From NCBI RefSeq assembly GCF_002812705.1, contig NZ_CP025030.1, positions 434,001 to 498,000 of the forward strand: a DNA stretch of 64,000 nt, read 5' to 3'. This DNA comes from Achromobacter spanius. GTDB lineage: Bacteria; Pseudomonadota; Gammaproteobacteria; Burkholderiales; Burkholderiaceae_B. The position numbers and the translations under genes are program-made. Of the stretch, positions 34,501-42,841 are shown piece by piece. The notes beneath the pieces were generated by a model that was given only the letters and a program-made list of their open reading frames with translations, had not been told where the DNA came from and did no database searches. The stretch's first letter is position 1; the number at the start of each line of letters is the position of its first letter.

Positions 34501-35363
34501 CCCCGGCGCAACGCGAGACCCTGCGGCCGTTGCTGGTGCGCCCGCTGATCCAGGGCTATGCCGTGGCGATGCAACCGGCACAGACCGAGCTGAACAAGGT
34601 CTGGAACGCGCAAGTGTTCCAACCCTTCTCGCAAAGCCTGGCCGACAAGTACCCGTTTTCGACCAAGGCCGGCATCGAGGCCAGCGGTGAAGAGATTGGC
34701 CAGGTCTTCGGCCCGCAAGGCAGCATTGCCAAGTACGTGAACGACACGCTGGGCCCGCTGACCGTGCGCCGGGGCGACATCCTGACCGCGCGCACCTGGG
34801 GCGACATGGGCATCGACCTGCAACCCTCGTTCACCGCCAACTTCGCACAGTGGGTCGCCCCGCTGGCCGGTGGCGCGGCGGGTTCCGGCGCCGCCAGCCA
34901 GCCGCAGACGCTGTTCCAGATTCAGCCCAAGCCGGCCAGCGGCGTTACGGAATACACGATTGAAATCGACGGGCAGCAACTGCGCTACCGCAACACGCCA
35001 CCGCAATGGGTGAACTTCGTGTGGCCCAACGCACAGGGCGCGCCGGGCGCGCGCATCACGGCCACCGCCTTTGACGGCACTGTGGTCGAGATCGTCAATG
35101 AACCCGGCCGCTTCGGCCTGGAACGCCTGATCTCGGGATCGCAGCGCAAGCCCAATGCCGACGGCAGTTTCGAGATGAGCTGGACCAAGTCCAACATCAC
35201 GGTGCCGGTCAAGCTGCGCATCATCAGCAACGCCCAAGCGGCCAGCGCCGGCGGCACCGAGCCGGGCAGCCAAGGCCTGCGCAACCTGCGCCTTCCCGCC
35301 ACGGTGGTGGGCGCTTCCCCTCAAACCCCCGTCGCCCCGACGCCTGCCGGAGCGCAGCAATGA
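31530..35363 (+). CDS. tssM: T6SS inner-membrane protein TssM (IcmF/VasK)
   Basis: TssM spans the inner membrane and periplasm and, with TssL and TssJ, makes the trans-envelope complex that docks the baseplate. The 1277-residue protein has two N-terminal membrane helices (about 30-75), a cytoplasmic NTPase-like domain with Walker A GNPAAGKSS at about 148-156, a third helix at about 457-480, and a large periplasmic IcmF domain to the end. Length and layout are typical. A start at 31572 (MSDIRYW) is also possible; neither has a strong ribosome site. The stop overlaps tagF (ATGA). Confidence 0.96.
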   Translation: MRSPSGFLSRLSSSMSDIRYWSSRVFANPRTFMVIGLIALIVFLFLFAQTMQIALVWAGLLLGVLLVLWLCVHLWRRRRTRRANQQLGDMLEQQVQTGAAASPAANRNEIDALRQRLTQAVRTIKTSKIGQASGNEALYELPWYIVIGNPAAGKSSAVINSGLQFPFADKNGAAVRGVGGTRNCDWFFTTEGILLDTAGRYSVHEEDRNEWMSFLDLLKRHRPKAPINGIIVAASISELTDSGPEFAINLAKNLRQRVQELTDRLEVFAPVYVIFTKADLIAGFSEFFADADPRERDRVWGATLPYGADESRDVLTQFDERFDELYEGLKEMGTAQISLRRTGPLPPGLLTFPPEFAGIKPALRTFLSTLFETNPFQYKPVFRGFYFTSALQEGASRSTSTEKLAERFSLRPATREATQATPSHKGLFLRDLFSSVIFADKKLVRQHASPNKVRMRYLSFFGLVLALGLVLGGWSWSYLGNRQLATNVQADLDKVVRLQSERTDLQSRLEAMEILQDRIEQLDRYSSSRPLSLGLGLYQGDVLKERLLAEYYNGLRQFMLVPVKASLEDYLGRVDVSQVAAAGATATATPAVAQAQSQAQAQPARANAGDTLFQDASPTNVDDAYNALKTYLMMANREHVDPTHLSDQITRFWRGWLETNRGAMPRDQLIRSAERLISFYVARAADADWPQIDTNLALVERTRGNLRSVMQGMPARERAYSTLKARAATRFPAMTVARIMGEADAAVVAGSYAVPGTFTREAWEQYIEPAIGEAARREVQTSDWVLGVNARDDLTLEGSPEQIQKSLATMYKTEYAQEWQKMLRGVSIKPFNSFDQAVHGMNRLGDPQNSPLVKLINTTYEQTSWDNPSLINTGIAQAQTGVVAWFKRVILRQGQPKPAATTANGEQIPMGPVGREFSDVARLVVTRDNQSLMGNYMTALSKIRTRFNLINNQGDPGPGALLLMRQTLEGKDSELADALKLVDEQLLAGLTPAQRETLRPLLVRPLIQGYAVAMQPAQTELNKVWNAQVFQPFSQSLADKYPFSTKAGIEASGEEIGQVFGPQGSIAKYVNDTLGPLTVRRGDILTARTWGDMGIDLQPSFTANFAQWVAPLAGGAAGSGAASQPQTLFQIQPKPASGVTEYTIEIDGQQLRYRNTPPQWVNFVWPNAQGAPGARITATAFDGTVVEIVNEPGRFGLERLISGSQRKPNADGSFEMSWTKSNITVPVKLRIISNAQAASAGGTEPGSQGLRNLRLPATVVGASPQTPVAPTPAGAQQ

Positions 35364-36343
35364 GCCATCCGCAGTCACCCATGTTCCGTACGGCATACTT
35401 CGGCAAAATCCCGTCGCGCGGCGACTTCGTCAAGAACACCTCGCACCCCCAGCTGATGGCGACGCTGGATGCATGGGTCGCCAACACCATGGAGATCCTG
35501 GCGCAGGATCCCCACTGGAAGACGCTGTACGACGAGGCCCAGCCCGTGCCCTTCGCGGTGCTGGGCTCGCGCGGCAAGCTGGCCATAGCAGGCCACTTGC
35601 AGCCCAGCCGCGACCAGTCCGGGCGGCGCTTTCCGTTCATCACCGCGACTTCGGTGGAAGTGGCGCGCCCGCTGGATTTCATTGCGCGCAGCCCGCTGGC
35701 GTTCAGCCGCATGTGGAACCGCATGGGTAGCGCCGCCGCGCAATTGATGCTGCCCGGCGACCCGGCCGCCGCGCTACAGACGCTGAACGATCTTGAAGGC
35801 GAAATCCGCACCGCCGCCGACGATGGCTTTGACGCCTTTGTCGACCTGCAAACCATCGAGCGCGTCGAGGCCATGCTGCGCAGCAACGGCCATGCCGCCA
35901 GCGTGCACGACATTGTGTTGGCGCTGGGCATACTGCTGGCGCCCGTGATGTCCAGCGGATCATCGCAGTTGGACACGGGCCTGGCCCTGCCGCTGCCGGA
36001 CGACCCGCTCTACATCAATCTGGTCGCCACGTACTGGATGACGCTGATTGCGCCGTTCCTGACCCGCGCCGACTTCGAGATTGCGATGTTCGTTGGGCAG
36101 GTGGCGGGCAAGCATCGGCTGGTGGTGGGCTTTCGTGGCGCCTCGCCGCAAACGCTGGCCAGCCTGCTGTCCACGCCGCAGACCTTGGCGCAGCACTACA
36201 TCGTGCTGGAAAGCGCCCCCTGGGTGCGCGACCACGTCAGCGCCAGCCATGGCCTGGCCAAGCTGTCGAGCTATCTGGATCAACCGCGGCTTTCCTTGCG
36301 CCAGGCGCTGGAAACGTTCCGCGAAGTCTTTATCGGAGCCTAG
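35360..36343 (+). CDS. tagF: T6SS-associated protein TagF
   Basis: A 327-residue protein with the TagF (ImpM/SciT) N-terminal signature FGKIPSRGDFVKN followed by WVANTM and the QSGRRFPFITA segment. TagF acts as a post-translational brake on T6SS firing in Pseudomonas, through the threonine phosphorylation route. No PpkA kinase, PppA phosphatase or Fha gene is in this window, so regulation here may differ, or those genes lie elsewhere. It overlaps tssM by four bases and precedes the OmpA gene by three. Confidence 0.92.
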   Translation: MSHPQSPMFRTAYFGKIPSRGDFVKNTSHPQLMATLDAWVANTMEILAQDPHWKTLYDEAQPVPFAVLGSRGKLAIAGHLQPSRDQSGRRFPFITATSVEVARPLDFIARSPLAFSRMWNRMGSAAAQLMLPGDPAAALQTLNDLEGEIRTAADDGFDAFVDLQTIERVEAMLRSNGHAASVHDIVLALGILLAPVMSSGSSQLDTGLALPLPDDPLYINLVATYWMTLIAPFLTRADFEIAMFVGQVAGKHRLVVGFRGASPQTLASLLSTPQTLAQHYIVLESAPWVRDHVSASHGLAKLSSYLDQPRLSLRQALETFREVFIGA

Positions 36344-36346
36344 CGC

Positions 36347-37141
36347 ATGCGCACGCTTATTCTTGCCCTGGCCGCCGCCCTGTCCTGCGCGGCCCATGCC
36401 CAGGATGCCGCCACGGTGGTTCCGGCCAACGTCATTCCCCAACCCGGCCAGGTGGTGGCCAGCGGCGCCGTGCCCGACGAGGCCACCAAGGCCGACGTGC
36501 TGGCGCGTCTGCAAAAGGTCTATGGCGTGGGCAACGTGATCGACCGCATCGACGTGGGCGGCGTGGTGGCGCCGCCAAACTGGTCGCAACACGTGAGCAA
36601 GCTGCTGGACAGCCCGCTCAAGCAGATCAACCGTGGCCAGCTTGAAATCGACGGCACGCAGATCCGCCTGCGCGGCGAGGTCGACAACGAAGCGTCGCGG
36701 CAGCAGATTGCCAGCACGTTCGCCACGTCCTTGAACCCCACCTACAAGATCGTCAACGGCCTGCGCGTATCGGCCAGCAAGGACGAACAGGATGTGCTGG
36801 ACAACCTGCTGAGCGACCGCGTCGTGGAGTTCGAGACGGGCAGCACGCGCCTGACCTCTCGCGGCCGCGAACTGCTGGACCGCGTGGCCGACGCGGTGCC
36901 CAAGCTGCGCGCCGACAAGATCCAGATCATCGGGCATACCGATAGTTCAGGCAGCCGCAGCACCAACCTGGCGCTAAGCCAGGCGCGCGCGGATGCGGTG
37001 CGTGATTATCTGGTGGACAAGGGCCTGCCGGTCTCGCGCTTCGAGGCCATGGGCGCAGGCCCCGACCAGCCGGTGGCCACCAACGCCACGGCGGAGGGAC
37101 GCGCGAAGAACCGGCGCATCGAGTTCCGCGCCGCGCGCTGA
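36347..37141 (+). CDS. OmpA-family peptidoglycan-binding protein of the T6SS
   Basis: A 264-residue exported protein with a signal peptide (cleavage after AHA, residue 18), a BON/OsmY-like middle part (about 70-140), and a C-terminal OmpA domain with VEFETGS, IQIIGHTDSSGS and NRRIEF, the meso-diaminopimelate-binding pattern. It probably anchors the membrane complex to the cell wall, the job done in other systems by a TssL with an OmpA tail, which is lacking here. It ends the tagX-tssM-tagF operon and faces tssA. Confidence 0.9.
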   Translation: MRTLILALAAALSCAAHAQDAATVVPANVIPQPGQVVASGAVPDEATKADVLARLQKVYGVGNVIDRIDVGGVVAPPNWSQHVSKLLDSPLKQINRGQLEIDGTQIRLRGEVDNEASRQQIASTFATSLNPTYKIVNGLRVSASKDEQDVLDNLLSDRVVEFETGSTRLTSRGRELLDRVADAVPKLRADKIQIIGHTDSSGSRSTNLALSQARADAVRDYLVDKGLPVSRFEAMGAGPDQPVATNATAEGRAKNRRIEFRAAR

Positions 37142-37222
37142 GGCGGCGCTGGGCGTGAAGTTTCGGCCTTGAGGCTTCGGATTCGGCTTGGGCTTGGGCT
37201 TGGGGGCTTCAGGCCCCGGCCG

Positions 37223-38368
37223 TCAGGAGTTCTCGCCCGCCTTCTTGATGCCCAGCAACTCTTCCAGGCCCGACAGGGTCTCGTCGTTCTTGACCACGGT
37301 GCGCAGCCACAGGTGCAAGGACATCTCGCCCCAGCTTGCGGCTTTGTCGGCCAGATAGGCGACGGGGCTGTGCGGCTCGGTGCGGCGGAAGAAATCGGCC
37401 ACCTCGCGCAACTGCGCCAGGGCTTGCTCGCGCGTCTGGATCGGGCCGCGCGCGGCATGCGGCACGGCGTCGCCGGCCGGTGCGGTGGAAGAGTTTTCGG
37501 CGCCGGGGAATGCGTTGACAGCAGTCAAGGTGGGCTCCACACGGGTGGGAACGGCGGGCGCCCCCTGAGTCGACGTTGGTGTCGGCGCTGGCGTGATGTC
37601 GGCGCGCACCAGCAGGCCCGCGTCGCGCGCAAACCGGTGCGCCAGTTCGGTAACGTTGCGCAGCGCTTCACGCACCCGCGAAAACGCCGGGCTCTCGTCG
37701 CCCAAGCGCTCGTCCAGCGTGCGCTCAAGCTGCGCCAGCGCCTGGGCGCAACCCTCCAGTTGGGTGTCCAGTTCGGAATAGAACGACGGCGGGGTGTCGC
37801 GCCGCGCGGCATCAAAACGGTCAAGCGTGAGCTTGCCCCGGGTCAGTTCGTTGGCATTGTCGGGCGTGCGCTTGACGGCGTTGGCCAGTTGGCTGGCGGC
37901 TTCCCACAGCACCGCGCCGTAACGCGCGCCGTCGGCCTGCGTCAGCGGAATCTCGCCGATCAGTTGCTGCGAACGCGACAACAACCACGCCAGGTTGCCC
38001 ACGCGCTGCTGCACGTCGCCATCCTCGGGCACGGGATGCAGGCCTTCCCAATAGTCGCGGCACAGGCCGTCGATCAACAGGTAGCCGTCGCGCAGGCCCG
38101 CAAAGCCGCGCGTCTTGGCCCAGGCTTCGGCCAACCACGAGGCAATGCGGATGTCCTTGCTGCGATTGCGCAAGACTTCGGAACAGATGCGCGCGACTTC
38201 CGGCCAATCGGCTTCTTTCAGGTCTATGACCCAATCGCCCTGGTCCAGCTGGGGGTCGTCGTGCCGACGCGCTTCGCGGATGGCGTCGAACTCGGGGGAA
38301 AACACCAGGTCCACGCCGCAGGGCGCATCGCCGGGTATCGGTAGCAACAAAGCGTTGATGTCGGTCAT
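37223..38368 (-). CDS. tssA: T6SS cap/assembly protein TssA (ImpA)
   Basis: TssA primes baseplate and tail polymerisation and caps the growing sheath. The 381-residue protein begins MTDINALLLPIPGDAPCGVD, the ImpA N-terminal signature, with DWPEVARICSEVLRNRSKDI and YWEGLHPVPEDGD following. The Pro/Thr-rich linker at about 255-300 precedes a C-terminal domain with FFRRTEPHSPVAYLADKAA. The ATG at 38368 is chosen for the conserved opening, though its ribosome site is weak. The gene runs opposite to the OmpA gene and divergently from the APDG-repeat gene. Confidence 0.94.
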   Translation of the reverse strand: MTDINALLLPIPGDAPCGVDLVFSPEFDAIREARRHDDPQLDQGDWVIDLKEADWPEVARICSEVLRNRSKDIRIASWLAEAWAKTRGFAGLRDGYLLIDGLCRDYWEGLHPVPEDGDVQQRVGNLAWLLSRSQQLIGEIPLTQADGARYGAVLWEAASQLANAVKRTPDNANELTRGKLTLDRFDAARRDTPPSFYSELDTQLEGCAQALAQLERTLDERLGDESPAFSRVREALRNVTELAHRFARDAGLLVRADITPAPTPTSTQGAPAVPTRVEPTLTAVNAFPGAENSSTAPAGDAVPHAARGPIQTREQALAQLREVADFFRRTEPHSPVAYLADKAASWGEMSLHLWLRTVVKNDETLSGLEELLGIKKAGENS

Positions 38369-38559
38369 ATCGCAATGGAGAGGTGACGAAAGCTGGCGGC
38401 AGCAAGCCCAGACAGGCGATGCAGACGGGCGGCCAGCGGCGGCAATGGCGGAAATCATCCCACATTCGCTTACGCATAACGTTCAAAGATGACACGTCCT
38501 ATTACAAGGCGCATCACGATGCATCGTTATTATTTGCGCTCCTATCCCAAGGAGCGTCC

Positions 38560-38814
38560 ATGACGACGAAATCGATTCGTATGCTGCCCAACGGGCACTT
38601 CATTGCCGGCGCACCCCGCCGTGCGCCCGACGGCACCTATGTAGGCGGCGAAGGCCCCATCACCCGCGCGCCCGACGGCAGCTACGTGGCCGGCACCCCG
38701 CAGCGCGCACCGGACGGCACCTACAAAGGCGGCGGCGGCCCCGTGCGCATGGCGCCCGACGGCACCTTCGTGGTCGGGCCCGCCCGGCGCGCGCCGGACG
38801 GTACGTATCTGTAG
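38560..38814 (+). CDS. Short APDG-repeat protein in the T6SS locus
   Basis: An 84-residue protein behind an excellent ribosome site (AAGGAG at 38549-38554). After MTTKSIR, the whole chain is five and a half copies of a 13-15 residue unit, consensus APDGTYVxGxxxxR: units begin LPNGHF, APDGTY, APDGSY, APDGTY, APDGTF and APDGTY. Asp-Gly turns between short Tyr/Val strands suggest a beta-solenoid or blade-like fold. There is no signal peptide. It lies between tssA and the PAAR gene in the rightward direction. I know no function; a tip-associated or regulatory role is only suggested by position. Confidence 0.75.
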   Translation: MTTKSIRMLPNGHFIAGAPRRAPDGTYVGGEGPITRAPDGSYVAGTPQRAPDGTYKGGGGPVRMAPDGTFVVGPARRAPDGTYL

Positions 38815-38896
38815 GCCCCCGCTGTAGCTCAAGCTGTAGCGCATGCTGTCGCTCAAGCTGTAAGCCCAAGCCATAACACCAAGCACTCGCCCAGCC

Positions 38897-39166
38897 ATGT
38901 CCCAACGCTCTGTTATCCGCAAAGGCGACAAGACGTCGCACGGCGGCGTCGTCGTGACCGGCGATGAAACCGTCATCATCTTCGGCCAACCCATGGCGCG
39001 GGTTGGCGACCGCGTCACCTGCCCCAAATGCGGCGACACACACACCATCGTGGAAGGTGTGCAGAACGTCAGTTCAGACCGCATGACGGCGCTGGAAGGC
39101 ATGCGCACGTCCTGCGGCGCAACACTGATCGCCAGCCAGAATTTCTATCAGCTTGAGTTTGGCTAG
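38897..39166 (+). CDS. PAAR-domain T6SS tip protein
   Basis: An 89-residue PAAR protein that would cap the VgrG trimer with a sharpened cone. The PAAR opening IRKGDKTSHGGVVVTGD is present, then PMARVGDRVTCPKCGDTHTI with a CPKC pair and a later Cys (RTSCGA), matching the metal-stabilised cone. There is no effector extension. It lies 82 bases after the APDG-repeat gene. That gap holds an imperfect direct repeat of about 20 bases (38821-38840 and 38844-38863, GCTGTAGCTCAAGCTGTA type). Confidence 0.92.
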   Translation: MSQRSVIRKGDKTSHGGVVVTGDETVIIFGQPMARVGDRVTCPKCGDTHTIVEGVQNVSSDRMTALEGMRTSCGATLIASQNFYQLEFG

Positions 39167-39273
39167 GGGCCGGAACCCTTCCTCCCGCTATTGGCCGCAC
39201 ACCAATAATCGGAGTACCGTGCATAAGTATGGGAGGCAGCAATTCCCCCATGCACTACGGAGGGACCCAGCTC

Positions 39274-40830
39274 ATGGTCATTGGTCGACCTCAGCGGCCG
39301 GCGGTCCGAACGCCCTCGATGCTTCGCGCTTTATGCGGCATTGCTTTGTTGTGGATGCTGGCAATCGCCAGCGCCTGGGGCGAAACCCCACCAGATAGCG
39401 CCCAGCGGCGATCCGCCATCGTGCTATCCCTGGACGGCATCGTCGGCCCCGCCACGGCGGATTATCTGATCCGCGGCCTGGCTGCGGCGCACGCACAGAA
39501 TGCCGCGGCAGTCATCTTGCGTATCGACACGCCCGGCGGGCTTGATACGTCGATGCGCGACATCATCCGCGCGATACTCGCGTCGCCCGTCCCGGTGATT
39601 GCCTATGTGAGTCCCAACGGGGCACGCGCGGCCAGCGCCGGCACCTACATCCTTTACGCCAGCCATGTCGCGGCAATGGCGCCTGCCACGAACCTGGGCG
39701 CGGCTACGCCCGTTGCCTTGGGCGGTGGGTTTCCCAAGCCGGACGAGAAAGAGCCCGGGTCTGGCGACAAGCCCGCCGAGACGTCGTCCGATAAGTCGCC
39801 CGAGACGTCGCCCGCAAAGTCTGCCGATAAGGCCACAGATAAGGCCACGGACAGCAATGGCGACAAGTCCTCGGCAAAGCAAGCCGTAGACAAGCCACCC
39901 GCAGCGGCCCCCAAGAACGCCAGCGAATCCAAAGCCATCAACGACGCAGTCGCCTACATCCGTTCACTGGCTGCCTTGCGCGGGCGCAATGCCGACTGGG
40001 CGGAAGACGCCGTGCGCTCGGCGGCCAGCCTGTCAGCCCGCGAAGCCCACGCGCAGCAGGTGATTGACCTGATCGCCGACGACATCCCGGACCTGCTGGA
40101 ACAGGCGGATGGCCGCACCGTCAGAGTCGGCAATTCCCAGATTGAACTGCAAACCAAGGGGCTGCAGGTACAGCACAGAGAACCCGATTGGCGCACGCGC
40201 CTCCTGAGCGTCATCACGAATCCCAACCTGGCGCTCATGCTGTTGATGGTTGGTGTGTACGGCCTGATATTCGAATTCATGAACCCGGGCGCCCTCTATC
40301 CCGGCGTGGTCGGCGCGATATGTCTGCTGGTCGGACTCTACGCCTTGTCCGCGCTACCACTGACCTATGCCGGACTCGCGCTTGTCTTGCTGGGCGCCGC
40401 GCTCATGGTGGCGGAAATATTCACGCCGTCGATCGGCATTCTGGGAATAGGAGGCGCCATCTCCTTCGTGCTGGGCTCGCTCTTGCTGGTCGACACGGAG
40501 TCACCCGCCTACGAGGTATCGCTTCCGCTCGTGGCGGGCGTGGCCGTGGCAAGCCTGGGGATGACGTTCCTGATTGCCCGGCTGGCGCTGCGATCACGCC
40601 GCGCGCCGATCGTCAGCGGTGCCGAAGCGCTGATCGGGCAGCGCATCAAAGTGCTTAGCTGGAACGGAGAACAAGGCCATGTCGCCGCGTCCGGAGAACG
40701 CTGGCGGGCGGTTGGCCCCGAGGGCCTGGCGCCTGGCGACACGGTAGTGATCGCGGCCGTGCACGGTGTCACCTTGCATGTGCGCGCGGACACCCCTCTT
40801 TTGCCGCCCGAGCCCACCCGGGGAGGATGA
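39274..40830 (+). CDS. NfeD-family membrane serine protease (ClpP-class)
   Basis: A 518-residue protein of the NfeD1b type. The ATG at 39274 is preferred because GGAGGG lies about 10 bases upstream. After a signal/membrane segment comes a ClpP-like protease core with [20 protein letters not shown] and [12 protein letters not shown] (Ser nucleophile in SAG), then [20 protein letters not shown], a run of four or five membrane helices, and a C-terminal NfeD OB domain ([13 protein letters not shown]). A Lys/Asp/Ser-rich insertion of about 60 residues ([15 protein letters not shown] and onwards) splits the protease core. NfeD proteases cleave the C-terminus of their partner slipin, encoded next. 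Confidence 0.9.
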   Translation: MVIGRPQRPAVRTPSMLRALCGIALLWMLAIASAWGETPPDSAQRRSAIVLSLDGIVGPATADYLIRGLAAAHAQNAAAVILRIDTPGGLDTSMRDIIRAILASPVPVIAYVSPNGARAASAGTYILYASHVAAMAPATNLGAATPVALGGGFPKPDEKEPGSGDKPAETSSDKSPETSPAKSADKATDKATDSNGDKSSAKQAVDKPPAAAPKNASESKAINDAVAYIRSLAALRGRNADWAEDAVRSAASLSAREAHAQQVIDLIADDIPDLLEQADGRTVRVGNSQIELQTKGLQVQHREPDWRTRLLSVITNPNLALMLLMVGVYGLIFEFMNPGALYPGVVGAICLLVGLYALSALPLTYAGLALVLLGAALMVAEIFTPSIGILGIGGAISFVLGSLLLVDTESPAYEVSLPLVAGVAVASLGMTFLIARLALRSRRAPIVSGAEALIGQRIKVLSWNGEQGHVAASGERWRAVGPEGLAPGDTVVIAAVHGVTLHVRADTPLLPPEPTRGG

Positions 40831-40868
40831 AGCCTCAACGTAACGCCAACCCTACTCAGGAGCCTGCC

Positions 40869-41654
40869 ATGTTTACGCAACTCGCCTTCTACGGCCCCAT
40901 CGTTGTCCTGATAATCGGCATCTTCGCCCTGTCGGTGCGGATCCTGCGCGAATACGAGCGCGGTGTCATCTTCACGCTGGGACGCTTCACCGGCGTCAAA
41001 GGCCCCGGCCTGATCCTGATGGTTCCGGTGATCCAGCAAATGGTGCGCGTGGACCAGCGCATGAGTGTTTTCGACGTCCCCAGCCAGGACGTCATCTCGC
41101 GCGACAACGTATCGGTCAAAGTGAACGCCGTCATCTACTTTCGCGTGATTGATCCGGAACGCTCCGTGATCCAGGTAGAGAACTTCCGGCAAGCCACCAG
41201 CGAACTGGCGCAGACGACCCTGCGCTCGGTCCTGGGCAAGCACGACCTGGACGAAATGCTGTCCGAGCGGGACAAGCTGAACAACGACGTGCAAGAGATT
41301 CTGGATGCGCAAACCGATGCGTGGGGCATCAAGATGGCGAACGTGGAGATCAAGCACATCGACCTGAACGAAAGCATGATCCGCGTCATCGCCCGCCAGG
41401 CCGAGGCAGAACGCGAACGGCGCGCCAAGATCATCCACGCCGAAGGCGAAGAACAAGCCGCCCAAATGCTGCTGAACGCCGCCCGCACCCTGTCGCAGCA
41501 ACCTGAAGCCATGCAATTGCGCTACCTGAGCACACTGGCCATGATCGGCGCGCAGAACAACTCCACCATCGTGTTCCCCTTCCCCACCGAGCTGGGTCAG
41601 GTGCTGAAGGGAATGGTGGGGAAAAATCAGGGGGATGTGTCGGCGGCGGGGTAG
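40869..41654 (+). CDS. Slipin/stomatin (SPFH) membrane protein
   Basis: A 261-residue SPFH protein starting at the ATG behind CAGGAG (40857-40862). One N-terminal membrane helix (about 7-25) precedes the stomatin core: [39 protein letters not shown], and the helix [20 protein letters not shown]. The C-terminal hydrophobic stretch [15 protein letters not shown] resembles the NfeD cleavage region of slipins. It follows the NfeD gene by 38 bases, the usual NfeD-slipin pair thought to act in membrane-domain or envelope stress quality control. Confidence 0.93.
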   Translation: MFTQLAFYGPIVVLIIGIFALSVRILREYERGVIFTLGRFTGVKGPGLILMVPVIQQMVRVDQRMSVFDVPSQDVISRDNVSVKVNAVIYFRVIDPERSVIQVENFRQATSELAQTTLRSVLGKHDLDEMLSERDKLNNDVQEILDAQTDAWGIKMANVEIKHIDLNESMIRVIARQAEAERERRAKIIHAEGEEQAAQMLLNAARTLSQQPEAMQLRYLSTLAMIGAQNNSTIVFPFPTELGQVLKGMVGKNQGDVSAAG

Positions 41655-41721
41655 ATCGCGGCGTAGATCGAGGGCTAGCGCGCGTCGCCGAACTGAAGGC
41701 ACTGACGCGACGCCGGAAACA

Positions 41722-42036
41722 TTACGCGGCCAGGTCGGAGAAGTTGGTGATCTTTACGGCTCCGTCCGGGAACCGAGCGATCACCTCAAGTTCGCCTCCC
41801 ATTGCCTCAATGTGGCTGCGTAGCGTTGAGATATACATGTCCGTGCGCTTCTCCATCTTTGCGATGGAAGGCTGTTGGACGTGCAATACCTCAGCCAGAA
41901 CCTTCTGCGACAAGCCCCGCGCCTGTCGCAGTTCGTGAAGCGGCATTTCCTGGAGCATATGCTTGGTAGCCGCCTTGGCGCGAAGCTGCGATTCCGGCGA
42001 CATGGCGGCTCGGAGCATTCCAAATTTCTTAGCCAT
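41722..42036 (-). CDS. higA: HigA-like XRE antitoxin
   Basis: A 104-residue DNA-binding protein with a Cro/C1 helix-turn-helix at about 38-80 (LRQARGLSQKVLAEVLHVQQ and PSIAKMEKRTDMYISTLRS) and a C-terminal GGELEVIARFPDGAVKI strand. This matches the antitoxin that follows the Gp49-type RelE/HigB toxins. It lies 27 bases after the toxin gene, in the toxin-first order typical of hig modules. It most likely neutralises the toxin and represses the shared promoter at 42422-42450. Confidence 0.88.
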   Translation of the reverse strand: MAKKFGMLRAAMSPESQLRAKAATKHMLQEMPLHELRQARGLSQKVLAEVLHVQQPSIAKMEKRTDMYISTLRSHIEAMGGELEVIARFPDGAVKITNFSDLAA

Positions 42037-42063
42037 TTATCTGCCCTTCCTTACGCAATAGAT

Positions 42064-42396
42064 TTAAATGATCGTCATATAGCTTGTCTGCCAATGGCAC
42101 AAAGTCTCGTACCAACGATCGTTACCGGTCTTGTCCCCACCGATCAACAAGATTGCTGCCCGTCTTGGATCAAAGGCATACAAGGTACGCAAGGGGCGGC
42201 CTCCGGCTTGAGTTCTGAGCTCCCGCATATGCTCGTGCCTAGAGGCGTTGATCCCGCTCGAATGTGGGAACCCTAGGGTCGTGCCTCGCTCTTCCAAAAG
42301 TCCGACTGTTGCGGCGACAGCCTCCTGTTCGCCCTCGGACAGACTATTCCACCAGACCTCAAACTCGTCGGTGAATTCAACTTCCCAGGCCATCAT
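42064..42396 (-). CDS. higB: HigB/Gp49-type RelE-superfamily toxin
   Basis: A 110-residue toxin of the RelE superfamily, phage Gp49-like branch: WEVEFTDEFEVWWNSL at the start, then HEHMRELRTQAGGRPLRTLY and the marker AILLIGGDKTGNDRWYE. Such toxins cleave mRNA at the ribosome. The ATG at 42396 has a GAGGA ribosome site 7 bases upstream; the adjacent ATG at 42393 is equally readable. The longer frame from 42450 would cross the promoter and is rejected. Base composition is lower in GC than its neighbours, which suggests horizontal arrival. Confidence 0.87.
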   Translation of the reverse strand: MMAWEVEFTDEFEVWWNSLSEGEQEAVAATVGLLEERGTTLGFPHSSGINASRHEHMRELRTQAGGRPLRTLYAFDPRRAAILLIGGDKTGNDRWYETLCHWQTSYMTII

Positions 42397-42421
42397 TCCC
42401 CCGTCCTCAGCAAGTGGGGAA

Positions 42422-42462
42422 ACTATAGCCCCCAAGGAATATTCCCTCAAGGGAATATTCCC
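42422..42462 (-). promoter_or_regulatory. higBA promoter with two palindromic operators
   Basis: Reading leftward there is a -35 TTGAGG (42445-42450), a 17-base spacer and a -10 TATAGT (42422-42427). Two palindromes overlap it: GGAATATTCC at 42436-42445 inside the spacer, and GGGAATATTCCC at 42451-42462 just upstream of the -35. This is an ideal layout for autorepression by the HigA antitoxin. Confidence 0.8.
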
Positions 42463-42538
42463 GCTTTTGACGCTTTGGTCGGCCTTGGTTGAGTTTGCGC
42501 AGAGGCATTCAAGTCATGAGCAATTCGGACGCCCAATG

Positions 42539-42572
42539 AAAAATGCCCCAGTCGCTAAGCGACTAGGGCATT
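42539..42572 (-). terminator. Intrinsic terminator after tRNA-Lys(CTT)
   Basis: The imperfect inverted repeat AATGCCC-AGTCGC/GCGACT-GGGCATT is followed, in the leftward direction, by five Ts (42543-42539). It stands 18 bases past the tRNA 3' end and would also shield the tRNA from the convergent strand. Confidence 0.85.
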
Positions 42573-42589
42573 AATTTCAATACGAATTC

Positions 42590-42665
42590 TGGTGGGCTGT
42601 GAGTGGCTCGAACACTCGACCTACGGATTAAGAGTCCGCTGCTCTACCAACTGAGCTAACAGCCC
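42590..42665 (-). tRNA. tRNA-Lys (anticodon CTT)
   Basis: A 76-base tRNA with the acceptor stem GGGCTGT/ACAGCCC, D-arm TAGCTCAGTTGGTAGAGCA, anticodon loop CTCTTAA (CTT, reading AAG), T-arm GTTCGAGCC, discriminator A and an encoded CCA end. It resembles the tRNA-Lys(TTT) at 63533-63608, which also reads leftward. Confidence 0.97.
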
Positions 42666-42841
42666 TACGCAATTCACGCCACTTTGATTCGTTTTCAACC
42701 GCGCCGTTTAGTCGATATTTGCTATCGGTATTCGGTGCCGCTGGCTGCGTTTCGTTGTGTGTGCAGTGCGAAGAAGCAAGATTATATGTAGGTTTTTTTG
42801 TTTGTGCAAGTCACACGCAAAAAACTTTCATCTTCGCGACA

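Noticed and set aside
32574..35396. 940-codon open frame antisense to tssM
   Set aside because: His/Arg/Gln-rich composition typical of a GC-rich shadow; tssM on the other strand has full family features.
36347..37141. General outer-membrane OmpA porin
   Set aside because: There is no N-terminal beta-barrel; the protein has only BON-like and OmpA C-terminal domains and is in the tssM operon.
38560..38814. MORN-repeat protein
   Set aside because: DGTYVGG recalls half of a MORN unit, but the period is 13-15 residues rather than 23 and the second half of the MORN pattern is absent.
42401..42450. Longer HigB start at 42450
   Set aside because: It would place the -10 and -35 hexamers and operator inside the coding region; the ATG at 42396 has a proper ribosome site.
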